NCBI GenBank assembly: GCA_021732845.1
Contig: JAKFUF010000123.1
Coordinates: forward strand, 1 to 34,138
Length of the DNA: 34,138 nucleotides
Direction: 5' to 3'
Origin: Planctomycetaceae bacterium
Lineage (GTDB): Bacteria > Planctomycetota > Planctomycetia > Planctomycetales > Planctomycetaceae
In this document: one piece after another, positions 1 through 6,464 of the stretch
Layout: each line of letters starts with the position of its first letter
Numbering within the stretch: position 1 is the first letter of the stretch
Program-made: the position numbers and the translations under genes
The notes under the pieces: generated by a model
Seen by the model: only the letters and a program-made list of their open reading frames with translations
Databases searched by the model: none
What the model was told of the DNA's origin: nothing

Positions 1-818
1 GCCTCCAGCATCCGCCCGACCTCCCCGTGTCCCCGCGCCCGCTGGATGCTTCGCAGTAGCACATGGTCTGCCCATTCCGGTTCACATCTTGCGTTCCATC
101 CGGCAAGTGCCTGCATGGCCTCTGAGTCATCCAGGGCAAAGCCGTTGACGACTTTCAGGCAGCAATCCCACATGCGGGCATCGCCGTTTTCATGCTCGAT
201 TGAGGGGGCAAGCCTGTCAGCGTACGCAATCGCTCGGTCAAGGATCTTCCGCCGGTCTAGGTTTACCGGCGGACTGTAGACCGTCGCCGGCGCTTTGGGC
301 TTGTCTGCCGCCTGCATCGCCAGCAGCAAACCTTGGGGGATCTCCGCAGGCGAACACTCGCCAGGGCGGATAATCCACTCCCGCCCATTAAGAGGCGATG
401 GCATGACGGTCTGTGCCGGCCTGTTGCCGATCCGCACCTCGATTGGCCCGACCTTGCACACGGCCTTCGCAGGCAATTCAGGCTGCCAACGGAAAAACCG
501 GTGAACGCCTCGGGTTGAACGGAAACTTGGCGTTTCGAACCCCTCGGGGAGATACCGCTGCAACTCGGCTTCCGCCTCCGGGCTGTCGCATTCGATATCG
601 ACAACCCCTGAGGCTTCACCCAACAGCAAGCCAATGTCGTGGGCATCATCCCCGAACATGACCTGCAACCTGTCCGGCTCGTCTGTTGCCGTAGCGGGCC
701 AGTCGTGGGGGGCCGCTGGTTTTTTCTGGCCGGGTTGAATCTGGATCAGCTTTAGCCCATGTTCCGCATACCGCAGGGCGGTTTCGACCGTGGCGGATGG
801 AATCGCGCATTCGCTCAT
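1..818 (-). CDS. Primase-polymerase (Prim-Pol) domain protein, partial
   Basis: The reading frame starts at ATG 816-818 and stays open to the left edge (about 272 codons), so the C-terminus is missing. The N-terminal half resembles the bifunctional DNA primase/polymerase (AEP superfamily) domain. It has GVVDIECDS around residues 71-79, where the D-x-E pair fits the metal-binding motif, and STRGVHRFF around 101-109, which fits the conserved S-x-G-x-H motif. A later segment, EVRIGNRPAQTVMPSP, resembles the usual hD.R....hhhPPS strand. Family members make primers for plasmids, phages and integrated elements. The ATG overlaps the TGA of the upstream ORF as ATGA, implying translational coupling. 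A helicase domain usually follows in such proteins but would lie outside the window. The ORF is convincing and the Prim-Pol call is fairly secure; catalysis is inferred. Confidence 0.75.
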   Translation of the reverse strand, partial: MSECAIPSATVETALRYAEHGLKLIQIQPGQKKPAAPHDWPATATDEPDRLQVMFGDDAHDIGLLLGEASGVVDIECDSPEAEAELQRYLPEGFETPSFRSTRGVHRFFRWQPELPAKAVCKVGPIEVRIGNRPAQTVMPSPLNGREWIIRPGECSPAEIPQGLLLAMQAADKPKAPATVYSPPVNLDRRKILDRAIAYADRLAPSIEHENGDARMWDCCLKVVNGFALDDSEAMQALAGWNARCEPEWADHVLLRSIQRARGHGEVGRMLE

Positions 819-1366
819 GCCTGCACCTGCAGATACAGGGCTACAACCCAAGTCTCCGAAGCGGCAAATTTAAACTCTTGGCAGATCTCCCGCCGCCGTT
901 GATCCGCGTACTCACGCGATGGCCAATGCGTTGCAAACCCGAGTTCAACCCATCCGCAGCGAGCGCCATGTCTCCAGTAGTTTCCCGGCATGCTGCGGTT
1001 CTGAACCGCAAACACCGTGGCGGGAGTCGCTTGGTACTTCGGCGATGCAGGCAGGAAAGACCGAGGCCCTTTTCTCGACGGGAAAAGATTGACTTGCACA
1101 TCCTCGAACCCGGTCAAAGGATTCGGGATCGTCGAAATCCATGAATCCAGCCGCCCGCGCCAGAACTCCAACTCGCCAACCGGGACGCGAAACAACTTTT
1201 CCCAAGCACAGATTTGAGCTAAACCGGAGTTCAGATCGACGGCAAGGCAATGTGCATCCATTGACTTTCCGTCTTTGCGCCTGCATTTCAGGCCGGGGGT
1301 TTTCACCACTCCGTTTAGCAGCGGAGTTTTCGATCTCGCTGTCTTTCGTCTGGGCATCAGCGGCAT
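815..1366 (-). CDS. Uncharacterised element protein, possible frameshifted N-terminus
   Basis: This 183-codon frame ends in a TGA that overlaps the primase start. I do not recognise a family. The segment from the internal ATG at 1261 (MDAHCLAVDLNSG) onward has GC-rich third positions and many aromatic residues (WEKLF, ELEFWRGRLDSW, PGNYWRHGARCGWVELGF), as expected of a real protein. The first 35 codons look less natural. In the neighbouring frame, an ATG at 1391 lies just 18 bases after the HTH gene and begins a plausible peptide (MNVLVTTQDAADAQTKDSE...). The true start could therefore be 1366 or 1261, or the N-terminus could lie in the other frame and be joined by a frameshift near 1270. The position between an excisionase-like gene and a primase suggests an element-specific function, but none can be assigned. 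Confidence 0.5.
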   Translation of the reverse strand: MPLMPRRKTARSKTPLLNGVVKTPGLKCRRKDGKSMDAHCLAVDLNSGLAQICAWEKLFRVPVGELEFWRGRLDSWISTIPNPLTGFEDVQVNLFPSRKGPRSFLPASPKYQATPATVFAVQNRSMPGNYWRHGARCGWVELGFATHWPSREYADQRRREICQEFKFAASETWVVALYLQVQA

Positions 1367-1409
1367 CCTGCGTGGTCACGAGTACATTCATAGGAAAAGG
1401 CGTGCGAAA

Positions 1410-1622
1410 TCAGTCGTCAACGGGCACTTGTCCAGATTGACGCCCGCTGGCAATGAACGCCTCGACTTCCGCCCGGTCGTATTTGACCAGTCGGCCAATC
1501 TTGCGGTATGGCAGCGGATACCGCTTATGGTGCCTCCACTGCCGGAGAGTGCCAGGAGCCACGCAGAGAATTTTCGCGGCCTCGGTTTCGTCAATCAGGT
1601 TGGTCGATGGGGTTAGTGTCAT
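1410..1622 (-). CDS. AlpA/excisionase-type helix-turn-helix protein
   Basis: This is a 70-aa protein containing a single MerR-like winged helix of the excisionase or HTH_17 kind. The stretch from about residue 9 (LIDETEAAKILCVAPGTLRQWR) to IGRLVKYDRAEVEAFIA follows the familiar pattern: an acidic start, then EAAKxLxVxxxTLxxW, then a GxxxxYxxxxVxxF wing. Such proteins act as recombination directionality factors or as transcriptional regulators of integrative elements, binding near att or control sites. It is encoded between a small ORF upstream and an unknown ORF downstream, on the same strand as the integrase. Whether it is an excisionase or a repressor/activator cannot be told from sequence. 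Confidence 0.8.
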   Translation of the reverse strand: MTLTPSTNLIDETEAAKILCVAPGTLRQWRHHKRYPLPYRKIGRLVKYDRAEVEAFIASGRQSGQVPVDD

Positions 1623-1641
1623 CGGTTGTTTCTCGGCGGGT

Positions 1642-1812
1642 CTAGCGATTGACGGGGGTAGAGGCGCGTCGGAATCTCACCTCAACCCCCAGACGCTGGA
1701 GGTGTGATTGCGCCTCTGCGGCGCGAGAATAGTCGGCATCCTCGACGGCACGCTCCAGGCGAACGAACCAATAAGTTGGCCAGTCGGTGGCGCTGAGTGA
1801 TTGCTTGGGCAT
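1642..1812 (-). CDS. Small uncharacterised element protein
   Basis: This is a 56-aa protein beginning MPKQSLSATDWPTYWFVRLERAVED. I chose ATG 1810-1812 over the longer option at 1845 because GGAGGAC (1819-1825 on the complement) sits at ideal spacing upstream. The sequence is rich in aromatic and charged residues (WPTYWFVRLE, AAEAQSHLQRLG) and looks like a short helical domain. No family was recognised. It precedes the HTH gene by about 20 bases, so the two are probably co-transcribed. The repeat-rich 1862-1977 segment lies directly upstream and is the likely control region. Confidence 0.6.
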   Translation of the reverse strand: MPKQSLSATDWPTYWFVRLERAVEDADYSRAAEAQSHLQRLGVEVRFRRASTPVNR

Positions 1813-1861
1813 CTGTTGTCCTCCCGGTGGCATTGGAAGTCTCAACAGATCAGTGAAAGCG

Positions 1862-1891
1862 CCCCAAAAGTGTCGCGGTGCGCTTTTGGGG
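1862..1891. repeat. Inverted repeat with 9-bp arms, part of a direct-repeat pair
   Basis: CCCCAAAAG (1862-1870) and CTTTTGGGG (1883-1891) form a perfect 9-bp stem around a 12-base GC-rich loop. The core of the structure recurs at 1944-1964. It lies upstream of the small minus-strand gene starting at 1812 and downstream of the zinc-ribbon gene. It could be an operator, a transcription terminator lacking a long U-run, or a replication/recombination binding site of the element. Confidence 0.7.
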
Positions 1892-1943
1892 AAATTCGCG
1901 CAAGGTCAATACAGAAGACGGTTAAAGAAAAGTCGCATTTTCT

Positions 1944-1977
1944 AAAAGTGTCGCGGTGCGCTTTGTGGTGCGCTTTT
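1944..1977. repeat. Second copy of the AAAAGTGTCGCGGTGCGCTTT repeat, with partial third copy
   Basis: Bases 1944-1964 match 1866-1886 exactly over 21 bases, and the period between copies is 78 bases. A partial third unit (GGTGCGCTTTT) follows at 1967-1977 and overlaps the stop region of the zinc-ribbon gene. Tandem sites with an AT-rich edge and a GC-rich core are typical of operators or iteron-like sites, but the role here is unknown. Confidence 0.7.
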
Positions 1978-2899
1978 ATTCCTCGAAACACCTGTCGCAA
2001 ATGATCCTGCCCCCCTCTCGTGGCGCTGGGCTTGAAAGCAATTCGTCACACTCTTCACAGCGCTTGCTGGGGGGCCTTCTAGCTTCAGCTTCAATTGTGC
2101 CATCGGAGGATTTTGAGCCACGGGGCACGCTTGCCCCACACTTCGCCGCGAACATCCGAATTTGATCTCTCAGTCTTGGCATTTTGTAGAGGCGTTTTCT
2201 AAGCGTCTCTGCATTCCCGCCGGGCCTCACCAACCGGCGGGCCAGTTCTGCCAAGTTGAATTTATGCCCTCCGGTTTCCATGTGCATTTGTGCCAGCTCG
2301 GCAAGCGCCATGTTTTCGTCCACCTCATCCAACTGCTGTTCCTCTATGTCGTCATCAAGCGGTTGCGTTGCAACAGGCGTGGAGGGGGTGGCTTGCTCTG
2401 GCACATGGATGTGATTGTTGATGATCAGTTCGAGCGTTGCCGTTGCTGTGGCAGAACTGGTCTGCTCTCCGTTTTTGACACGCTTGCCCATCAAAACAAC
2501 TTTGGGGTTCGCTGGGTTGGCGATTCGAGTATGCGCCAGAACAACCGCTGGCCATCCCCTAATGATGTCTCGACGGGCCACTTCTCCAGTCACAGTGATC
2601 TGATATTTCAGTGCCTCCATCGTTGCGAAGGGGGATGGCCATGAATCCGGTATCTGGGCTTTAACCATGCTTCGCAGCATAGACTCGCACCCACCAGTGG
2701 CGCGAAATGCCAGAGACATGGTCTCTTTGCCCTGGGTCACAATCACCAGAATGAGCGCTTGCATCATTCCATGGGCTACCAGTCGGCCAAGGGCATCGGC
2801 CCGAACGACCCCCACTGGCCAGGGTTCCCATCCCTCGGGGGCATCGCGCAGGATCTCAATCAGCGTCTGGTCTACTGGGTCAACTGTGACAATATCCAC
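1976..2899 (-). CDS. Uncharacterised protein with C-terminal zinc ribbon
   Basis: This is a 307-codon frame starting from GTG 2899. No upstream ATG is available, and the first internal ATG is near residue 45, so the exact start is uncertain. Residues 281-304 form a four-cysteine zinc ribbon (CEEC ... CDRC), suggesting nucleic-acid or protein binding. The middle has an acidic linker (QPLDDDIEEQQLDEVDENMALAELAQ). It is followed by a helical segment (FNLAELARRLVRPGGNAETLRKRLYKMPRLRDQ) that reads like a small HTH or DNA-binding module. The gene begins about 42 bases after the integrase stop and lies on the same strand, so it probably belongs to the integrase transcript. I cannot assign a family. 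A regulatory or replication role in the element is only inference. Confidence 0.65.
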   Translation of the reverse strand: MDIVTVDPVDQTLIEILRDAPEGWEPWPVGVVRADALGRLVAHGMMQALILVIVTQGKETMSLAFRATGGCESMLRSMVKAQIPDSWPSPFATMEALKYQITVTGEVARRDIIRGWPAVVLAHTRIANPANPKVVLMGKRVKNGEQTSSATATATLELIINNHIHVPEQATPSTPVATQPLDDDIEEQQLDEVDENMALAELAQMHMETGGHKFNLAELARRLVRPGGNAETLRKRLYKMPRLRDQIRMFAAKCGASVPRGSKSSDGTIEAEARRPPSKRCEECDELLSSPAPREGGRIICDRCFEE

Positions 2900-2941
2900 T
2901 TTTCCGCCCCTGAAGTGCGGTTGCCCGAGCGATGGTCGATT

Positions 2942-4117
2942 CTACTTGATCCTGTCCGGCTGTCCCTTCCCGCCCTGCATCGTCTTTCCGGCAGCTTCCA
3001 TCGCCAGTCTCACCGGGTCCAGATGCAGACGGGCATAGATTTGGGTTGTCTTCGTGCTGCTGTGCCCCAGTGCCTTGCCGATGATTTGCAGTGAGCCCCC
3101 ACCCGCCGCCATCACGCTGCCCATCGTGCGGCGCAGGTCGTGAATTCGCAGATTGCTCAATCCGCTCTTTCGCAGGACGGTTTGCCACGCAGATTTCGGC
3201 CATGTGATGTGACCGCTCGCGCCGTGGCTCGGCAGAACCCACGGGCAGCCGTCTGTTCGCTCCTGCACCCGGCGGGCCAGGATCTCCAGGGCTGGCAGGA
3301 TCAACGGCACCACATGCACCCGCCGGCTTTTGAACTTCTCCTTGGGGATCGTCCATGTCGCCGCCGCGAGGTCGATTTCGTCCCACCGCATGCTTTCGAC
3401 GTTGCCACGCCGCGCTCCAGTCCACAGCAGCAGTAGCAAGAAATCTCGGCTCAATGACCGCTGCAACTGCTCCACAGCAGCGAAGAACTTCGGCAACTCA
3501 TCCTCGGTCAAGAACCGGTCGCGCTGCAGTTCCGGGAACCGCTTGATTCCCAACGTCGGGTTCACGTCCGACCAGCCATTGGCTATCGACGTGCGGCATA
3601 CCGACTTGACCAGATCGAGCATGTGATTTCCCGCCCGCGGTCCCCGCTCCCGTCCAATCTTGGCATGCAATTCTGCCACCATGGCGCGGTTCACATTGTG
3701 GATCGGCTTCTTTCCCCACTCGGTCAAATGTGCCTTGTACCGCCGTTCATCGCGCTGCCAGGTTGTTTTCTTCAGTTTGCTGTGATGCTCCATGTACCAC
3801 AAAAACACCTCTTCGAATGTCTTTCCCTTCGCCTTGCGGGATGCCCGCTCAGCCGCCGGGTCTTTCCCCTGGGCGACTTCACCACTCAATGCAGCACATG
3901 CTTTGCGGGCTTGCTCGATGCTGATCTTCGGGAATGGTCCAATGCGCAAACGCTGTGGGCGACCAGCCACCCGGCCAATCCGGAAGAACACTTTCGATCC
4001 ACCCGGAGCCACGGACAACGCCAACCCTCCACAGACTTCGTCGTAGACATACCGCAACTTTTCGCCGGGCGTCAGCGCCGCCAAAGTGCCGTTCGTGAAC
4101 TTGATCCGCTCGCCCAT
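2942..4117 (-). CDS. Tyrosine recombinase (phage/element integrase)
   Basis: This 391-aa site-specific recombinase integrates and excises the element by strand exchange through a 3'-phosphotyrosine intermediate. The N-terminal ~90 residues resemble the Arm DNA-binding (DUF4102-like) domain. A SAM-like core-binding domain spans about 100-190, and the catalytic domain about 200-375. The catalytic set is complete: R236 in TGARRGN, a lysine in KEKFKSRR (about 259-263), H326 and R329 in HDLRR, H352 in LGHSS, and nucleophile Y361 in QIYAR. The length is usual for the family. Three GTAGCAA repeats just upstream of the ATG are good candidates for arm-type sites. The gene is the outermost of the element and is transcribed inward, so the attachment site should lie just beyond 4120. 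Confidence 0.95.
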   Translation of the reverse strand: MGERIKFTNGTLAALTPGEKLRYVYDEVCGGLALSVAPGGSKVFFRIGRVAGRPQRLRIGPFPKISIEQARKACAALSGEVAQGKDPAAERASRKAKGKTFEEVFLWYMEHHSKLKKTTWQRDERRYKAHLTEWGKKPIHNVNRAMVAELHAKIGRERGPRAGNHMLDLVKSVCRTSIANGWSDVNPTLGIKRFPELQRDRFLTEDELPKFFAAVEQLQRSLSRDFLLLLLWTGARRGNVESMRWDEIDLAAATWTIPKEKFKSRRVHVVPLILPALEILARRVQERTDGCPWVLPSHGASGHITWPKSAWQTVLRKSGLSNLRIHDLRRTMGSVMAAGGGSLQIIGKALGHSSTKTTQIYARLHLDPVRLAMEAAGKTMQGGKGQPDRIK

Positions 4118-4458
4118 GCTGAAACCTTGCTACGCCGAATTTGCTACGCTTTTGCTACACCCCACGGTAAAAACCACTGATTTTGCATCATATCAAGTAA
4201 CATGACCAACGCGAGAAACACCGTGTTTTTCGATGTGGAGCAACTTGGAGTGATGAACATAAACACACCCATTTTGGGATTCCACTATTTCCGGGCTTTT
4301 TCTTTTGGCCTTCGATTTTACCCGTGTTTTGCGGGTTTTCTGACCTGCAGTGCAACGCAAGTGCAACGGATAGTGAGCGGCCAGAAGCGAAAGCCCGGTA
4401 GAAACGTCTATTGACGCCGGGTTCGAGCGGCAATGGCTCACGCGGTTCTTCTTCTGAC
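4118..4458. other. Intergenic region at the integrative-element edge, with putative arm-type repeats
   Basis: I see no convincing gene here. On the minus strand, GTAGCAA occurs three times (complement of 4127-4133, 4141-4147 and 4152-4158). Further out there is a related pair, CGTTGCACT, twice at an 11-base period (complement of 4349-4357 and 4360-4368). Such short direct repeats beside an integrase gene are typical recombinase arm-binding sites. The segment 4160-4200 is AT-rich and may contain the integrase promoter, but no good hexamer pair stands out. A tRNA-like T-loop at 4415-4431 has no matching tRNA body. Confidence 0.5.
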
Positions 4459-4689
4459 TTAGTGGCTCAGGCCGGCCAGGAGTTCGGTTGCTGGGTCTAA
4501 CGGCATGACCCGAACGACGCGCGACGTGGGGCTGCACGATTCGTTGATTCTTTCAACCATTGTCTGGGCATACTCCCGGCTGACGGCCTTGAATTCCGTG
4601 GCCCAAGGCGGGATGTCGTAAGGGCTCCGTGGCTGCCATCCGTCATTGAGGAACTGGACTGTGAGCCAGGCGGATTTGTCGCCGCACAT
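4459..4689 (-). CDS. Short uncharacterised ORF, start uncertain
   Basis: The frame ends at 4459 and has its first credible ATG at 4689, giving 76 aa. The open frame continues upstream to 4884, but that part overlaps a phosphatase-like remnant read in another frame and looks non-coding. The C-terminal sequence (SAWLTVQFLNDGWQ, YAQTMVERINESC, RVVRVMPLDPATELLAG) has a protein-like mix of residues. The stretch just before the ATG (TNIIVLPPRNIFTL) also looks coding, so the original start may have been lost. I recognise no family. It may be a 5'-truncated gene at the element boundary. Confidence 0.35.
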   Translation of the reverse strand: MCGDKSAWLTVQFLNDGWQPRSPYDIPPWATEFKAVSREYAQTMVERINESCSPTSRVVRVMPLDPATELLAGLSH

Positions 4690-4781
4690 CAATGTAAAGA
4701 TGTTTCGTGGCGGGAGAACAATAATGTTCGTGGTTCGCTGAATGCCGACCCGATGACTGGCTATCCCCCCACCGCCAAGTT

Positions 4782-4974
4782 TTACCCCGTCATCGCTTCC
4801 GGCACAGGGACACCGAAGGCGGTGAGGATTGCAGGCGCAAGGTCTTCTAGGCTGGGATTGGTGGCCGAGAGCGGGCGGTTGCACAGGAACACCCCGGGCT
4901 CGAAGGCGGGGTTGACCCCGCCGGGCACAACCACCGCATGCTGCCCGACTTCGTCAGCGAATTCAGCTCGTGGC
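4782..4974 (-). pseudogene. C-terminal remnant of an alkaline-phosphatase-superfamily (type I phosphodiesterase-like) protein
   Basis: Directly after the stop of the DUF1501 gene, a different frame encodes HAVVVPGGVNPAFEPGVFLC, then NRPLSATNPSLEDLAPAILTAFGVPVPEAMTG and TAA 4782-4784. The pattern (released or secreted cargo description, then PSLEDLAPTIL..FGVP.P..MTG) is how planctomycete alkaline-phosphatase/phosphodiesterase family proteins commonly end. That match is recalled family knowledge, not a search. No catalytic domain precedes it, because the sequence upstream in this frame lies inside the DUF1501 gene. It therefore looks like a fragment left by deletion or recombination. Confidence 0.5.
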
Positions 4975-6393
4975 TCAACCCAGAATTTCCCACATCGGAT
5001 CGCCGCCATGAGAAATGCCGATCGGCCGACCGGTGAGGTCGCTGACGGTCATCGCTGGGTTGATGCCGAGCAGATGGTAGACCGTGGCCACAAAGTCGCC
5101 GGCGGTGACGGGGCGGTCAATCGGGTAGCCGGCCTGAGAGTCGGTTTTACCCAAAACAGTCCCCGGCCTCACTCCGCCCCCGGCCATGAACACGAAGCCA
5201 CACTGCGGCCAGTGATCGCGGCCAGCCTTGCGGTTCACGCGGGGCGAGCGTCCCATTTCGCCCATCAGCACCACGAGCGTGCTGTCCAGGCGGCCGCTCT
5301 GCTCCAGGTCGAGAATCAGCGAGGAGATCATCTGGTCCAACTGCGGCGCGTGCCCCTTCAGCATGCCGAAGTTGTTCTCATGAAAATCCCAGTGGTTGCC
5401 GCTGTCGGCCTCTTCCCAGTTGACGCTGACAAATGTGGAACCGGCCTCCACCAATCGGCGGGCGATCAGCAGGCTGGAACCCCAGACGTTGCGGCCATAC
5501 CGGTCGCGCGTCGCGTCAGGCTCCTGCGTCAGGTCGAAGGCGCCGCGTGTTTTCGCCGAGGTCAGGAGAGTGAAGACCTGTTGCTGAAAGTGGCCCAGCC
5601 CCTCGATCGCGCGATTGGCCTCCAGTTCCGAGACCCGCGCATCAATTTGCTCCAGCAGTGAGCGCCGCCGGTCCAGCCGGTCGGCGGTCACGTCTGGCAA
5701 CTGGCCCAACGAAGGCAGGACTGGCTCACCAAGCGCCTGTACAGGGTCATAAAACTTGCCCGGTTTGTCTCCAAACTGCTTGTTCCAGACAGTGAACAGC
5801 GGATCGTACTGGGCACCGAGGTAGCCGCCGTACGGCCCCGCCCGGCGGAGGGCCTGCGAGTGGCCGGGATAGGCCGGCATCACGACATAACGGGGGATGT
5901 CTGTCGGACCCAGTCCCATGTACTGGCAAACCGCCCCCATGCCGGGATGGTCGGTTCGCTTGGCGAAGTAGTTTTCGCGGTCGTTGCCGCCGTCGAAGCC
6001 GGTATAGACGTTGTACGGATTGTGGCTGTTGTACTGGTGGGAGTAGGTGCGGACGAGCGCCACGCGGTCCATGATCTGCGCGATGCGGGGGAACAGCTCG
6101 CAGATTTGAACACCGGGGACTGCCGTGTCGATCGGCTTGAACTCGCCGCGCACGTTTTCCGGCGCGGCGGGCTTCAAGTCGAACATGTCCATGTGCGGCG
6201 GGCCACCCAGCAGGTTGACCAAGATCACCGACTTGGCCGTGCCGGGACCGATCCGCCGCTGTTCAGTTTCCGCCCGCAGCAGGTTGGGCAGGGTCAGCCC
6301 GCCAAACAGCGACAGCCCGCCCACCTGCAGACAGTCGCGCCGCGACAGGCAATGCGTTGACAGCGACGATCGGTTTCCAAGAATCCGCAACAT
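4975..6393 (-). CDS. DUF1501 protein, Tat-exported
   Basis: This is a 472-aa DUF1501 protein (PF07394), a family related to the alkaline phosphatase/sulfatase fold and greatly expanded in planctomycetes. I chose ATG 6393 over GTG 6405 because GGAG lies six bases upstream of it. The N-terminus carries a Tat-type signal (LSRRDCLQVGGLSLFGGLTL). Family landmarks include LLGGPPHMDMFDLKP near residue 65, HPGMGAVCQYMG, ARRLVEAGSTFVSVNW, and MGEMGRSPRVN followed by GRDHWP near 380-400. The gene lies 71 bases downstream of another DUF1501 gene on the same strand, so the two are probably co-transcribed. The molecular activity of the family has not been established; export and partnership with planctomycete cytochromes are the best-supported properties. 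Confidence 0.9.
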   Translation of the reverse strand: MLRILGNRSSLSTHCLSRRDCLQVGGLSLFGGLTLPNLLRAETEQRRIGPGTAKSVILVNLLGGPPHMDMFDLKPAAPENVRGEFKPIDTAVPGVQICELFPRIAQIMDRVALVRTYSHQYNSHNPYNVYTGFDGGNDRENYFAKRTDHPGMGAVCQYMGLGPTDIPRYVVMPAYPGHSQALRRAGPYGGYLGAQYDPLFTVWNKQFGDKPGKFYDPVQALGEPVLPSLGQLPDVTADRLDRRRSLLEQIDARVSELEANRAIEGLGHFQQQVFTLLTSAKTRGAFDLTQEPDATRDRYGRNVWGSSLLIARRLVEAGSTFVSVNWEEADSGNHWDFHENNFGMLKGHAPQLDQMISSLILDLEQSGRLDSTLVVLMGEMGRSPRVNRKAGRDHWPQCGFVFMAGGGVRPGTVLGKTDSQAGYPIDRPVTAGDFVATVYHLLGINPAMTVSDLTGRPIGISHGGDPMWEILG

Positions 6394-6411
6394 CGGCGTC
6401 TCCACAAGTCC

Positions 6412-6436
6412 ATTTTCGATTGATGATTTTCGATTG
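6412..6436. repeat. Short direct repeat ATTTTCGATTG x2
   Basis: Two exact 11-base copies (6412-6422 and 6426-6436) are separated by three bases in the 71-base spacer between two DUF1501 genes. The function is unknown. The repeat may be the remnant of a longer intergenic repeat. Confidence 0.6.
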
Positions 6437-6464
6437 GACGACGCACCGCAAGGGTTCTGCTGGA

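Noticed and set aside
263-649. A 128-codon minus-strand frame with a normal start.
   Set aside because: It has a low-quality Arg/Ser/Cys-rich composition and lies within the Prim-Pol frame, which has recognisable motifs.
2880-3425. A 181-codon minus-strand frame inside the integrase.
   Set aside because: It is another frame of the integrase catalytic domain and shows no family features.
4415-4431. A GGTTCGAG loop flanked by GCCG/CGGC resembles a tRNA T-arm, a common integration site.
   Set aside because: No anticodon arm, D-arm or acceptor stem could be found upstream, and the stem is only 4 bp.
4193-4537. A 114-codon minus-strand frame at the element edge.
   Set aside because: It spans the repeat-bearing intergenic segment, overlaps the other short ORF and has no protein-like pattern.
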